A stretch of 64,000 nt of DNA, from assembly GCA_017960525.1 (NCBI GenBank), contig JAGCZA010000140.1:1-64000 (forward strand), in the 5' to 3' direction. A model generated the notes under the pieces. It made no database searches, was not told where the DNA came from, and was given only the letters and a program-made list of their open reading frames with translations. The position numbers were made by a program, and so were the translations under genes. Shown here piece after piece: positions 33,456-44,225 of this stretch (positions within the stretch are counted from its first letter, which is position 1; each line of letters opens with the position of its first letter). Origin of the DNA: Prevotella sp. (GTDB lineage: Bacteria; Bacteroidota; Bacteroidia; Bacteroidales; Bacteroidaceae).

Positions 33456-36400
33456 TTACTCACTTATTGAGACCCAGACAGATTCGGCAGTTCCGTCAGC
33501 ATTGTACAACTGATAACGAGATTCACCAGTTGTGGCGCTCTTGATGACGTAGTACTTCCTGCCTACCCATTCTTGGTATTGAGGATTGGTGAGCACCAAA
33601 ATCTGCATGTACTCCTTGTTGTCGCTGAAGGTCTCGACGTTGCCAGTAGCGATGGCGGTACCCGTGCTATACTGAGTGCCACCACTTGCTGCACCATACG
33701 ATGTGAACTTGTAGGTCGGACGGATGGCGACCCACAGTCCAGCAGATGTCAAAGTTCCATTTACGTCCTTCTGCAGTTCATACCTTGTACTGCCGTTTGC
33801 CGTTGCACTCTGATTGACATAGAACTTCTGGCCTACGAATTCCGGATAACTGCCGTTGGTCAAGATGACCACCTCAGACAGGCCGTTCTTTGTCTCGCCC
33901 GTGGTTCGTGCCAGACCCGAAGACCAGGCAGTACCATCATTTTCAGCACTATACGATGTGAAGCTGTAGGTCTTAGTGTTGTTGTTCTTGCCGATGACCA
34001 CATCTGTGTTGCCAGTCACCTCTGCATTGTTACCAGCACCAAAGACATTGCCGCGAATATCGACACCCTCGACAGCAGCAAGCTCGTTGGCCTGCGTTAC
34101 CAGCGTGATAGGCTCACCCGCCAATGTACCAACGTTCACATGCGGCGTACCGATGACCTCAGCCGCATTACCGCCGCCGTAGACGTTGTAGATGGCACCG
34201 ATGGTTCCTACTTCGTGGGCAGGAACATATACATCACGACCGTCTATTTTCTTGGTATACCGTTCCTTTCCTGCATTATTAGGATCAGCCTCTTTCGAAT
34301 AATTAGTGAACCGCTCATGTGATGTCTGTTCGCTATACCTACCCTTCACCACGTTGATGTTCAGCGTCGGGTCGGCCACCATCACAGCACCGGCACCATA
34401 GCCGCCGCCGAAGATATTGCCAATGCCCGTGAACGACTTCACGTTGACGACGGGAGAAGCGTATGGAGTTGCAGGGCCAGTACCGGCATCGCTGTCTGAC
34501 AGACGAGGTTTCCAGACAGTCTTGCCGTTTTCCGTTACCTGCTTATAGCCATAGATGGAGTAGCCTGCCATGTTGCCGCCGCCGTAGAGCTCGCCGATGA
34601 TGACCGGCTTACAGCCTGTCTCCTCGATGTTCACGGTGATGGAGCCAGCCACACGACCGCCCTTGTTGTTGCCGCCAAACACCTGGCCGAAGGTGCCGTT
34701 GGTGATGTTAAGCACCACATTGTCCAGCACATCGGCATCCTCAGCACCGCCATAGACTTGATTCATACCTTTTATACACCTCATTATCAGCGTGGCCGTA
34801 CCGTCCATGTCGGCATTCTTACCGCCACCGTAAGCCTCGTCGACATTGAAGTCACAATAGCCTTCTTCGCCTTCGGCTACTGCTTCACCGTCGAGCAGGG
34901 CCACAGAAGCCACGCGCACGTTACCTTTCGAGTTGGATCCGCCATAGACGGCATGAACCGTACCGCCATAGATGTTCACTTGAGTCTTACCCGAGCCGTA
35001 AGCGTAGTTGGTCTCACGCTTCTCCTTGGTCGAGGCATCTTTGTCGGCACCTGCCGAGGAGTCAAACTCGAACACCTTGTACGGGTCGGCTGCTGTTCCA
35101 GAACCATGAGTAGAGGCATCATAGCCCGTTTCTCCTGTCGTAACATGGTAGGCGTAGCTACGGTAGCCCACGTTGGCACCAGGGTTCTGGTAGGTCTTGC
35201 CGTCGAGCGTATAGTTGTCGTAGCCGTTACCACCGCCGAAGACCGCGCCAATCTCGTAGGTGCCATAGACGGTGACATTCGTTTCCGGCGTAGAGGCAGC
35301 ATTGCCGCCGCCATAGACGCTCTGGATGCTGGTCAGGTTACACCCGTCGATGATGACGTTGGCCTTGGCCGTTGCCCTTGCCGTGGGATCGTCAGGATAG
35401 AAGGCCGCCAAGTTGCCGCCGCCATAGACGGCTTCCAGCTCGTAGGTATTAGTGTTCTTGGTGGGCTTTGCCTGTTCGGTGCCTCCACTCTTCGTCAACG
35501 TCTTATAGATATGCACAGTGACATCTTTCTGCGGACTTCCGTTCAGATTGTTACAGCCGAAGATGGTGCCCTTCACCACGCAGTCGCCGTAGGTGGAGGT
35601 AGTAGTGGTGGTTGCACTTTCTCCCTCACCCGTAGTTGTGGTAGTAGTTTCTGGTTTGTTCAGTTCCACCAGCACGGTGCCGTAGACCTTGGCCTCGACG
35701 GCAGTGACAGCATCCTTTGCCAGCCTTCCCAAGCCGCCACCATAGACATCGCCCTTCACGGTGCCGCCAGTGAGGTTGACATTGGTGGTGTTAGACTCAG
35801 ACTCACTGACGTTGCTGGTATTCGTGTCGGCCAATGCACCGCCGCCGTAGATGTCTTTGTATACTGTACCGCCCTTCATATTGACCGCCACGCTGCCTTT
35901 CACCGTACCAGCCTCGCCACCGCCGAAGACTGAGCCTTTCACGTCGGCACCATTCTCGATGTTGATCACAGTATTCTTGACGTTAGCCAAATCAGCAGAA
36001 ACACCCTCGCTGCCACGTGCCGAGCCATAGACATTGCCATTGCCATTGCCGTCCATACCAATGATGCCGCCTTTGACATTGATTGTGGTTTTACCGGAAT
36101 CGGTGTCGGAATCATCAGGAGAACCGCCCACCGAACCCATAGCACCGGCACCATAGACATTGCGCACTACATGACCTCCATAAATATTAATTGTGGTTTT
36201 TCCATACACGATACCGGCCAAGGGGTTGAAGGAGTCACCTCCGCCATCGTGGGTCTCTAAGGCATGATTCGAATAATACTTGTCAGTACCGCAACCGCCG
36301 CCATAGACATTGCCACGGTAGGGATAGGCTGCACCGCTGTAGGTCTTTCCGCCAGACGTAACGGTATAGCCGGCATCGCTATTCTCACATATGCCGATAG

Positions 36401-39400
36401 TACCGCTATGAATGTTCACCTTGGTGTCATTGAAGACGTGTCCGTTCTCACCGCTGCCATAGACAGTACCATTGATTTGAGGCCCAGTCTGAGAACAAGA
36501 ATCACCTATGGTGACATGCGTGTCGTAGACCCAGGCCGTGTAGTCATCGCGCTCGCCCGGCTTGTTGATATCGCCTCGCGACGAGCCGAACACCATGCCG
36601 TTCTCCTTGCCGTCGACGCCGATGGTGCCGCCAGTGATGGTGACTGTTGCAACACCAGAGTTGGGGTGATCTGTATGGAGACCAGAAACACCATTAACCT
36701 TATCCGTTCCAGCAGCAGCATCATACTTCATGTCGTACGTGAAATCACCCACCGTACCATAGGCGCCACCACCATATACATTATGGTATATATTACCGCC
36801 ACTGATGTTCACGTTGGTATTACCATAAACATGACCGCTTCGCACAGTGTTGTTATGACCGCTGCCGCCGCCATAGACATTACCCATCTTTGCACCACCG
36901 AAATAGCGAAGGCTGCCGCCGGGAAGCGTAACGGGCGCTTTACCGATAGTACCGCCACTGACTATCACATGGGTATCTCCAGTAAAGCCCTCAGTCAGTG
37001 TCTCGTCCAGCGTTTTCGACTCGCCAACGGCAGCCATTTTGCCACCGCCATAGACACTGGCCCGCACCTCGCCAGCCGTCATCTCAACCTTCGTTCCAGC
37101 CATTACACGTCCGGCAATATACTTGGGATGAGAACTGCCCAACGTTTCCATGAGGCTTCCATAGCCACCACCAAAGACGCTGCCATAGATGAAGCGGGTG
37201 TAATTAGATGTCGAAGCAGGAGTTTCCCCCTGGGCAGGTGTCGTGATAGATTCTTCCATCTCAGTGCCGATGGTACCGCCATTGATAATCACTTCAGTAC
37301 CTACATTGACATTTGTATTTGCAGCGTTCTTGGCAATATGATATCCTACCACCTGGCCCAGCTCGCCACCGCCAAAGGCAGTACCCTTGATTTCGGCATC
37401 TTCTTTGATGGTCAGCGTAGTACTCTTGACACAGCCCATTTTCCACCAGTCAACAGATGAAATCGGGGTTGTACCATCCAGCTGATACATGCGTCCCATG
37501 CCACCGGCAAAGACGTTGCCACCCTTGGTGTGGGACACGCGTCCGGTGGTGGTGTCAAACTCCGTATGGGGGATGTTGTTGTGCTCCTTCCACTTATCCC
37601 AATCCCCACCTGTAGTGGTAGCCCACTTGGTAAAGTCTGTTTCTGATATGGTATTCGGAGTATTGCCGCCTTCACCAGTCTTAGGAATAATGTATTCGTA
37701 TGAATTACCGATGGTGCCGCCACTGATAGTGATGTCGATGTGACCGCGACCGGGTCTGGCAGCTCCCTCAGTGTAGTAGTCGGTGGTTGTTCCGTTGTCA
37801 TCTTTATCATCAGCTTGCATAACACCATAATTAGTGGTATTGGTAGACTCGAAGAGTCCGTAGCCTACGGAGGCGAGTTGTCCACCGCCATAGACAGAGC
37901 CGAGAATATCACCGCCATTGATTACCATCTTGACGCTGCCAGCTACATTACCAGCCGTGTAGGCATTACCAGCGAAGCCACGGCCACCGCCAAACACGTT
38001 GCCGTCTTCGCCGCTGGTGCCAAAGGTGCCAATCTTCGGCTTTGTTGTTGAAGTGGTGGCACTTTGGCCTTCACCTTGCGCAGGAACCGTCACTGTGGTA
38101 TTCTCAATGGTCAGCTCCACATCGCGCATCACGTGGCCATCCTCACCGCCGCCGTAGACGGAGCCGTAGATGGTGCCGCCCGTGACGTTCACCTCAACGT
38201 CTCCCACGTTAGTGCTCTTGTTGAAGAACACGCGCTGGTCGCCCTTGCCCGCACCGAAGAGGTAGCAGGTGACGGGGTGGGCTTCAATCTGCTTCAAGGT
38301 ACGAGGCACACCGATGGTGCCGCCAGACATATTAATGGTACACTTGCCTCCAGACGTAGTCTTTGTTGTCGGCTTGCCATTGCTATCCAGTTCATACGTA
38401 CCCACATCGGTCATCTCATTTCCGCCATAGACGTTGGTCAGGATATGACCGCCCGTGATGTCCACCACGGTATTGCCATAGACTGAACCAGCATCCTCAA
38501 ACCACCGGCCCGGCTTGTAGGGGTAGTAGCCCGAGCCGCCACCGAACACGTTGCCATAGAAGGTATGACCGTCGGAGCCTGTAGAGCGGCCACCTTCAGC
38601 TGTTGAGACTGCTGAACCAGAGGGATAGTTGCCACTTGCATCAGCATCCTTATCGTACGGTGCGTATGGAGTTCCATACTGCCAGCTGGCACATTCGGGA
38701 AGAGAGGTTGTGTAATAGATTGCCGATTCACCAACACCCACTAGAGTTTTCAATTCTTCCCGGTCACCAGCTCCTAATATTAGACGTCCTTCCGTCCACT
38801 CTGTAGTAGTATAGCGACGGTTAACGGCCTTGGGAGTTTTAGGAGATTCCAGTTTGTCCAAGTATGTACCATCATCATCCATCTGAACATATCCGTTGCC
38901 TATCTGACCGCCCGATATTGTCACATGCGTATCCTGCTGCACGTAGCCATTCTCGCTGCCGCCATAGACGGAACCCTTGATAAAGGGGTTACCGCTGATG
39001 GTCACTTCGGTCTGGGTGGCTAAGGCCAAGGACTTAACAAACTTAACGTAGTCAGCGTCTAATTCTGAAGCAGCACTGTAAGCAGAATATTCTCTATAAT
39101 TATCCACCCAAGAGCCGTCATTCTGTCTTGTGCCATCCATGTGTTTAGGCTTAGCATCTGCTGCATAACCGGCGTATGGCAGAGTTCCCTGACCGGCACC
39201 AAAGACATGACCTGCGTCTGAGGGACCGCCCGACTTTGTCATTTCCATATCGTCAGGACCAATTTCAGCGTTGCCCCGGATATAGACGTAACATTTTCCA
39301 CTATACTCATTTTTGGTATCCACTACCTCTGGCAGTCCATCATTGGCCACTTTATATCTTCCCACTGAAGCTACCTCGCCGCCACCATAGACGCTGCCTC

Positions 39401-42400
39401 TAACCTTGGCATCAGCCTGGACATAGACTGTACTTTTGCCGCGCACCAAAGCAGAGTAACCATGCGTGATTTGACCTGCTCCAGCACCGAACACGTTGCC
39501 ATTGATTTCGGGCGCACTGGTTCCTTTTCCCTCTTCTCCTTCTTTTCCAATTGTTACTAAAGTGTTCTTTTCCACGCGGCCTACCTCGCCACCACCATAG
39601 ACGTTGCCTCTAACAAAACCTTTATAGATGTTGACCGTCGTTCCGCCATCGGGATTATCTATTTTTCCATCGTTATTTGAATCCAATATGCCGTCGCCAT
39701 CTTTGCCAATCATGGCTTTAGCACACAAGAATGCTTCTCCAGCTGTTCCGGCGGTCATTTTGGCTTCACCCTTGCCGCCGCCAAAGACATTGCCTCTGAT
39801 ATAAGCTCCCAGGACATCTTTCTCACTCAAATCGTAGTCGGCGACACCGACAGCATTCACAGAGTTGATTTTTGTATGCAGTGTCACCTTCGATGTCGTA
39901 CCGATATTCACCGTAGGATTACCTTCAACGTCGGCAGCATTGCCACCACCATAGACATCGCCGATGATGCCCAGATTATTGGGGTTGCCAGAAGCATCGA
40001 GGTGCAAAGCTGACATGACAGCTGGAACGCCATCTTTATGGTACCCCTGAATCATATTGATGTTCACTACAGGGTCGCCATAGATGACAGCGCCTGTACC
40101 ATAACCACCACCGAACACCTTGTCGATGCGGGTACAAGAAGTGATGTTCAGCTCGGGAGCAGCATAAAGATATGTTTTTCCTTCTACTTGTTCATTTATT
40201 CTTCCTATTACTGGTGCAACATATCCTTCATCGCCTACATGAAGACTGGCCATCGCTGCCGTCCTTGGCACGTAGGTCTCTCCATCTGTGTCAAGATAAT
40301 AGCCATACTGGGAATACGCCGCCTGGTTACCGCCAAGATAAAGCTCATCAATGATAATGGGGTCACAAGTGCTCGTCTCCTCAATGTTCAGTTTAATGTG
40401 TCCTCTGATGACACCGCCAGCGTTGTTACCGCCGAACACCTGGCCGAAGCTGCCGCTGGTGATGGTCAGCTCCACGTTGCCGTTCACGTTGGCATCGTCG
40501 GCACCGGCAAAGAGCAGCGGAACTCTACTGGTCTTACAGCCCATGATAACAACAAGGTCACCTTCGACATCAGCATTCTTACCAGCAGCCACAACCTTAC
40601 CTACATCCAACACACAATCACCACCTTCGCCAAGATCAATGGTCACATTACCAGTAATAGTACCTTTCTTGTTACTTCCACCGTATGCCTCGTGGATCAG
40701 GCCACCCGTCAGTAGCGTATTGGCATTGCCATTAACATTGGCACCTGGGTTGTTTTCCCAAGAGGTCCCATTATCAAGGGTGTACTGGTCCCTACCATTA
40801 CCGCCGCCGAATACAGACTCTATCTGATAGGCACCCTTCACCAAGACATCCGTCTCAGGAACAGCTGCGGCATTGCCGCCGCCATAGACACTCTCAACAC
40901 TGACTTCGCAGGTCTCGATGATAACATTCGTCTTCTTGCCAGATGCAGTATAGTTGGCCAGGTTACCGCCACCATAGACAGCAGCAACATCATAAATATG
41001 GGGTTCTGCTACGGTTTCGACTTTTCCAGTAGTGGCATTGCGCGTAATAGCAGTTCTCGCAATATTGTCAAAACGTGTAACAGTTTTCCAGACATCCACC
41101 TTCACGTTGCCCTGCGGCGAGCCGTTCAGATTGTTACAGCCGAACACGCGACCACTCTTCACAATGTCTTTACCATCGTATTCTGTTATATTGAATTGAG
41201 TCGCATCAGTAAGCCCGGCATCGCCCAGCTGTACCGTGATTTCACCATAGACTTTGGCCTCGACGGCATCAACGCCTGTGACTGCAGGAGTCTTAATTGT
41301 TTCAATCGTCACAAAGCCTACATCACCTGAACTTAGATTATGTTCGGTATTATAAGCATTTGCCTCTTCTTGAGTGTAATAAACAGCATTGGCTGCTGCC
41401 ACGCCAATACGTCCCAGTCCACCGCCGTAGGCATCGCCCTTGACTGTGCCGCTGAGGAGGTTGACTGTAGTATTATATAGAGCAAAGTAATCGGTTGTTG
41501 CGTCTGCTGTAGCATCAGCATCTGTGATTTCTGTATATGTATAATTACCCTCTGTTCCTGTCCTTGTGTAAAGACCTGTAGTCGAAGCACCGGGAACGAG
41601 CTGGTAATAATCGATTCCGCTAAGAGCTGTGTCATTCTCACCTGTAGCCGTGTATGTATAAGGTTCGGAATCTCCCGACCTGGTATATAGCCCCGCGACA
41701 GATCCACCAACAGCCACCTCTGTCTTTATATATGATGGTCTGGAGATTGACGTTTCTTGATGATAAGGATACGAAGAAACCAATGCACCATTTTCCCAGT
41801 TGGCAGTATTCGTATCAGCCAGCGCGCCGCCACCATAGACATCAGTAGTAACAGTGCCACCAAGAATGTCGACCACCACCTTGCCCAAGGTAATACCCAT
41901 CTCGCCACCGCCAAAGACTGAGCCATTGACAGTAGCACTATCACTGATAGTCACGTATGGATTGCTGGTCAAGGCCAGCGTCCTGAGGAACCCAAGGTAG
42001 TCATTCTCGGCAGTATATTTTTTCCAAACATATCTATGGTCTTCTTTTCCATTCTCATTATAATATTCCCAAGATGAGCCACGGTTTTCATAGGTCTGCA
42101 TACTTTTGGATTCACCACTCACAAAAGCTGGTGTGACACCCTTGCAGGCGCCATAGACATTTGTTTCAATTTCTGCATAATCTTGAATTGTAACGGTACA
42201 GATTCCACCACTTTTGGGTGATGTCGGTAATCCACCAACGACTTCGAATCTACCCACCGAGGCTGTCTCGCCACCGCCATAGACGCTGCCTCCTACCTTT
42301 GCCTTGCCCTGGACGGTGACAAGTGAGTTGCCGCGCACCAGCGCTGAATAGCCGTGCGTATCTAAGCCAGCCCCGGCACCGAACACATCGCCTTCGATGT

Positions 42401-44114
42401 CGGGTTCGTCCGTACCATTCTCTGTCCCGATAATCACTTTCGAGTCATCTTCCACACGGCCTACCTCACCGCCGCCATAGACGGTGCCATAAACCACCGT
42501 GCCGCTTGTGCCGCTTTTTTTGATGGTGACACTTGTGGCGTAGACCATGGCCTTCTCACAATAGTATGAGTCACCCTTACCCTTTCCGGCTCCGAACACG
42601 TTGCCGTGCTCGTTAGGTTCTGAAGTACTCTCAAGGCCTATCGTGCCACCAGTGATTTCAACCTTGCAAATGCCCGTGTTATTGTTGGTGCCAGAGATGG
42701 TGTTGTTGTGAGGGTCGTTGAAGCTATTGCTGCCATCGCTCTTTTTCCACTTGTAATTGTAATCGGTGGTGTTCTTTACGATATTACCCACATCGCCCAA
42801 GCTTCCGCCGCCATAGACGTTGCCCTTGACAGTACCATCACTGATAGTGAGATTGGTGTTAATCCTAACTCGTCCGGCTTCTGCAAAAGAAGCAAGACCT
42901 TTTCCACCGCCAAAGACATCTTGGTTAACAGTGCCTTTCTCGATATTTACTTCGGTGCTATAATACACAAAGCCGCTCTCGCTGCCACCATAGACAGTGC
43001 CCGTGATGGTAGGAGCTTCTGAAGAAGCAGTGATGGCACCTACCGTCTGCCCCACTGCTGGCTCCCCTCTTTTTCCGCCAATGACGACATCGGTCGCGGA
43101 GGCGCGGCCCAGCGTCTCAACGTACTGAAGGTAATCAGCCTCAGTGGCAAAATATTCCCAGACATAACTGTAGTCTACCTTTCCGTCCTCATCTTCATAA
43201 TAATCCCAAGAGTTATGGTTGTTATCATCGTGATTAGCGTTCTTTACCACCATACGCTTAGACCTGTTTACATCACCTACCTCATTGTTGTAAATAGGCG
43301 TGACTCCCTGACCGGCACCAAAGACATCGCCAGAGTCATCTATGTCATCCTTTCCGATGACGGCCTCGTCTTGAATATTGACGGTACATTTTCCACCGGC
43401 TTTCAAAAAGCACGGCATTCCTAACCGTACATGATATTGGTCTGCGAGTGCCTGCGTTGTAGCAACTTCATACCTGCCCACCGATGCCTTTTCACCGCCA
43501 CCATGAACGTTTTGCCATACCTCGGCCTTGCCCTGGATGGTGACAGTAACGTTACCGCGTACCAGTGCCGAGTAACCATGGGTCTCTACGCCCTGGCCGG
43601 CACCGAACACGTGGCCTTTGACGATAGGCATCAGAGTCGTATTCCCTGCTTCTCCTATCGTCACTATGGTATTTCTTTCCACGCGGCCCACCTCACCGCC
43701 GCCATAGACGTCGCCTTCCACCGTACCGTTGGTGATGGTGACCGTCGTTCCGCCATCTTTCAGCGTGTATCTTGGATTTGCGTCTTCACCGTTATCTATT
43801 ACGCCATCGTCATTTTTATCTATCCCCACCATGGCTTTGTCGCATTCGAAATTGTCGGCCTTACCCTTGCCGCCTCCGAAAACATTGCCGGCGACGGTGC
43901 CGGTACTCATGATCACTGCGGCATCGCCCTCCACGGGAGCCAGGTTGCCGCCGCCATAGACGGAACCGCCTACCCTGACGCCAGTCTGTTGTTCCTCTGC
44001 CATCGCCGTCGCACTTGTCAGCAGCGACATCGCTGCAATAAGAGCCATACGGAGGGTGTTGCCTTGCTTGACGATATGTCTGATTCTACTATTCATAAGT
44101 TGTATCTGTTTCAT
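33456..44114 (-). CDS. Giant exported repeat protein (about 60 V-Y/F-GGG motifs)
   Basis: 3552 residues in one uninterrupted frame. Signal peptide at the start: QGNTLRMALIAAMSLLTSATAMA, with Met1 and Met7 both plausible starts. The body repeats a unit of about 50-60 residues: a V-(Y/F)-G-G-G or FGAG turn, a short variable piece, then V-x-G-(N/S)-T-x-V-x-I-x-G-G-T-(I/V) strands. I count about 63 such motifs by eye. The strand-turn pattern suggests a very long beta-solenoid or beta-helix. Higher-order blocks recur: GEVGRV, then HGYSALVRG, then ASVGRY three times; and ALADTN, then CNNLNGSPQ, then GGNLA, then GGNAA twice. Two related 80-residue units (FTSYSAENDGTAW, FTSYGAASGGTQY) close the protein. 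No recognisable type IX sorting domain is seen. Function unknown; a surface adhesin is inferred. Confidence 0.85.
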   Translation of the reverse strand: MKQIQLMNSRIRHIVKQGNTLRMALIAAMSLLTSATAMAEEQQTGVRVGGSVYGGGNLAPVEGDAAVIMSTGTVAGNVFGGGKGKADNFECDKAMVGIDKNDDGVIDNGEDANPRYTLKDGGTTVTITNGTVEGDVYGGGEVGRVERNTIVTIGEAGNTTLMPIVKGHVFGAGQGVETHGYSALVRGNVTVTIQGKAEVWQNVHGGGEKASVGRYEVATTQALADQYHVRLGMPCFLKAGGKCTVNIQDEAVIGKDDIDDSGDVFGAGQGVTPIYNNEVGDVNRSKRMVVKNANHDDNNHNSWDYYEDEDGKVDYSYVWEYFATEADYLQYVETLGRASATDVVIGGKRGEPAVGQTVGAITASSEAPTITGTVYGGSESGFVYYSTEVNIEKGTVNQDVFGGGKGLASFAEAGRVRINTNLTISDGTVKGNVYGGGSLGDVGNIVKNTTDYNYKWKKSDGSNSFNDPHNNTISGTNNNTGICKVEITGGTIGLESTSEPNEHGNVFGAGKGKGDSYYCEKAMVYATSVTIKKSGTSGTVVYGTVYGGGEVGRVEDDSKVIIGTENGTDEPDIEGDVFGAGAGLDTHGYSALVRGNSLVTVQGKAKVGGSVYGGGETASVGRFEVVGGLPTSPKSGGICTVTIQDYAEIETNVYGACKGVTPAFVSGESKSMQTYENRGSSWEYYNENGKEDHRYVWKKYTAENDYLGFLRTLALTSNPYVTISDSATVNGSVFGGGEMGITLGKVVVDILGGTVTTDVYGGGALADTNTANWENGALVSSYPYHQETSISRPSYIKTEVAVGGSVAGLYTRSGDSEPYTYTATGENDTALSGIDYYQLVPGASTTGLYTRTGTEGNYTYTEITDADATADATTDYFALYNTTVNLLSGTVKGDAYGGGLGRIGVAAANAVYYTQEEANAYNTEHNLSSGDVGFVTIETIKTPAVTGVDAVEAKVYGEITVQLGDAGLTDATQFNITEYDGKDIVKSGRVFGCNNLNGSPQGNVKVDVWKTVTRFDNIARTAITRNATTGKVETVAEPHIYDVAAVYGGGNLANYTASGKKTNVIIETCEVSVESVYGGGNAAAVPETDVLVKGAYQIESVFGGGNGRDQYTLDNGTSWENNPGANVNGNANTLLTGGLIHEAYGGSNKKGTITGNVTIDLGEGGDCVLDVGKVVAAGKNADVEGDLVVIMGCKTSRVPLLFAGADDANVNGNVELTITSGSFGQVFGGNNAGGVIRGHIKLNIEETSTCDPIIIDELYLGGNQAAYSQYGYYLDTDGETYVPRTAAMASLHVGDEGYVAPVIGRINEQVEGKTYLYAAPELNITSCTRIDKVFGGGYGTGAVIYGDPVVNINMIQGYHKDGVPAVMSALHLDASGNPNNLGIIGDVYGGGNAADVEGNPTVNIGTTSKVTLHTKINSVNAVGVADYDLSEKDVLGAYIRGNVFGGGKGEAKMTAGTAGEAFLCAKAMIGKDGDGILDSNNDGKIDNPDGGTTVNIYKGFVRGNVYGGGEVGRVEKNTLVTIGKEGEEGKGTSAPEINGNVFGAGAGQITHGYSALVRGKSTVYVQADAKVRGSVYGGGEVASVGRYKVANDGLPEVVDTKNEYSGKCYVYIRGNAEIGPDDMEMTKSGGPSDAGHVFGAGQGTLPYAGYAADAKPKHMDGTRQNDGSWVDNYREYSAYSAASELDADYVKFVKSLALATQTEVTISGNPFIKGSVYGGSENGYVQQDTHVTISGGQIGNGYVQMDDDGTYLDKLESPKTPKAVNRRYTTTEWTEGRLILGAGDREELKTLVGVGESAIYYTTSLPECASWQYGTPYAPYDKDADASGNYPSGSAVSTAEGGRSTGSDGHTFYGNVFGGGSGYYPYKPGRWFEDAGSVYGNTVVDITGGHILTNVYGGNEMTDVGTYELDSNGKPTTKTTSGGKCTINMSGGTIGVPRTLKQIEAHPVTCYLFGAGKGDQRVFFNKSTNVGDVEVNVTGGTIYGSVYGGGEDGHVMRDVELTIENTTVTVPAQGEGQSATTSTTKPKIGTFGTSGEDGNVFGGGRGFAGNAYTAGNVAGSVKMVINGGDILGSVYGGGQLASVGYGLFESTNTTNYGVMQADDKDDNGTTTDYYTEGAARPGRGHIDITISGGTIGNSYEYIIPKTGEGGNTPNTISETDFTKWATTTGGDWDKWKEHNNIPHTEFDTTTGRVSHTKGGNVFAGGMGRMYQLDGTTPISSVDWWKMGCVKSTTLTIKEDAEIKGTAFGGGELGQVVGYHIAKNAANTNVNVGTEVIINGGTIGTEMEESITTPAQGETPASTSNYTRFIYGSVFGGGYGSLMETLGSSHPKYIAGRVMAGTKVEMTAGEVRASVYGGGKMAAVGESKTLDETLTEGFTGDTHVIVSGGTIGKAPVTLPGGSLRYFGGAKMGNVYGGGSGHNNTVRSGHVYGNTNVNISGGNIYHNVYGGGAYGTVGDFTYDMKYDAAAGTDKVNGVSGLHTDHPNSGVATVTITGGTIGVDGKENGMVFGSSRGDINKPGERDDYTAWVYDTHVTIGDSCSQTGPQINGTVYGSGENGHVFNDTKVNIHSGTIGICENSDAGYTVTSGGKTYSGAAYPYRGNVYGGGCGTDKYYSNHALETHDGGGDSFNPLAGIVYGKTTINIYGGHVVRNVYGAGAMGSVGGSPDDSDTDSGKTTINVKGGIIGMDGNGNGNVYGSARGSEGVSADLANVKNTVINIENGADVKGSVFGGGEAGTVKGSVAVNMKGGTVYKDIYGGGALADTNTSNVSESESNTTNVNLTGGTVKGDVYGGGLGRLAKDAVTAVEAKVYGTVLVELNKPETTTTTTGEGESATTTTTSTYGDCVVKGTIFGCNNLNGSPQKDVTVHIYKTLTKSGGTEQAKPTKNTNTYELEAVYGGGNLAAFYPDDPTARATAKANVIIDGCNLTSIQSVYGGGNAASTPETNVTVYGTYEIGAVFGGGNGYDNYTLDGKTYQNPGANVGYRSYAYHVTTGETGYDASTHGSGTAADPYKVFEFDSSAGADKDASTKEKRETNYAYGSGKTQVNIYGGTVHAVYGGSNSKGNVRVASVALLDGEAVAEGEEGYCDFNVDEAYGGGKNADMDGTATLIMRCIKGMNQVYGGAEDADVLDNVVLNITNGTFGQVFGGNNKGGRVAGSITVNIEETGCKPVIIGELYGGGNMAGYSIYGYKQVTENGKTVWKPRLSDSDAGTGPATPYASPVVNVKSFTGIGNIFGGGYGAGAVMVADPTLNINVVKGRYSEQTSHERFTNYSKEADPNNAGKERYTKKIDGRDVYVPAHEVGTIGAIYNVYGGGNAAEVIGTPHVNVGTLAGEPITLVTQANELAAVEGVDIRGNVFGAGNNAEVTGNTDVVIGKNNNTKTYSFTSYSAENDGTAWSSGLARTTGETKNGLSEVVILTNGSYPEFVGQKFYVNQSATANGSTRYELQKDVNGTLTSAGLWVAIRPTYKFTSYGAASGGTQYSTGTAIATGNVETFSDNKEYMQILVLTNPQYQEWVGRKYYVIKSATTGESRYQLYNADGTAESVWVSISE

Positions 44115-44225
44115 ATTTATATCGTTGTCTGTTAATTTGTCTTAGATTTTCAATAATCCTGTGAGAACCAGAGACGGTATACTGTGCATTTCCTACTTAC
44201 TTATAGTAACCTCTGTGTTGAAACA

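Noticed and set aside
34758-35933. 391-codon plus-strand frame inside the giant gene, and a similar one at 36264-37460
   Set aside because: They arise from the periodic, low-stop sequence of the repeat gene read backwards. No start context, promoter or domain was seen.
33456-44114. Assembly-artefact explanation for the 10.7-kb gene
   Set aside because: The frame is uninterrupted, the repeats have diverged from one another, and there are no long identical tracts that would collapse or expand in assembly. Raw reads would settle it.
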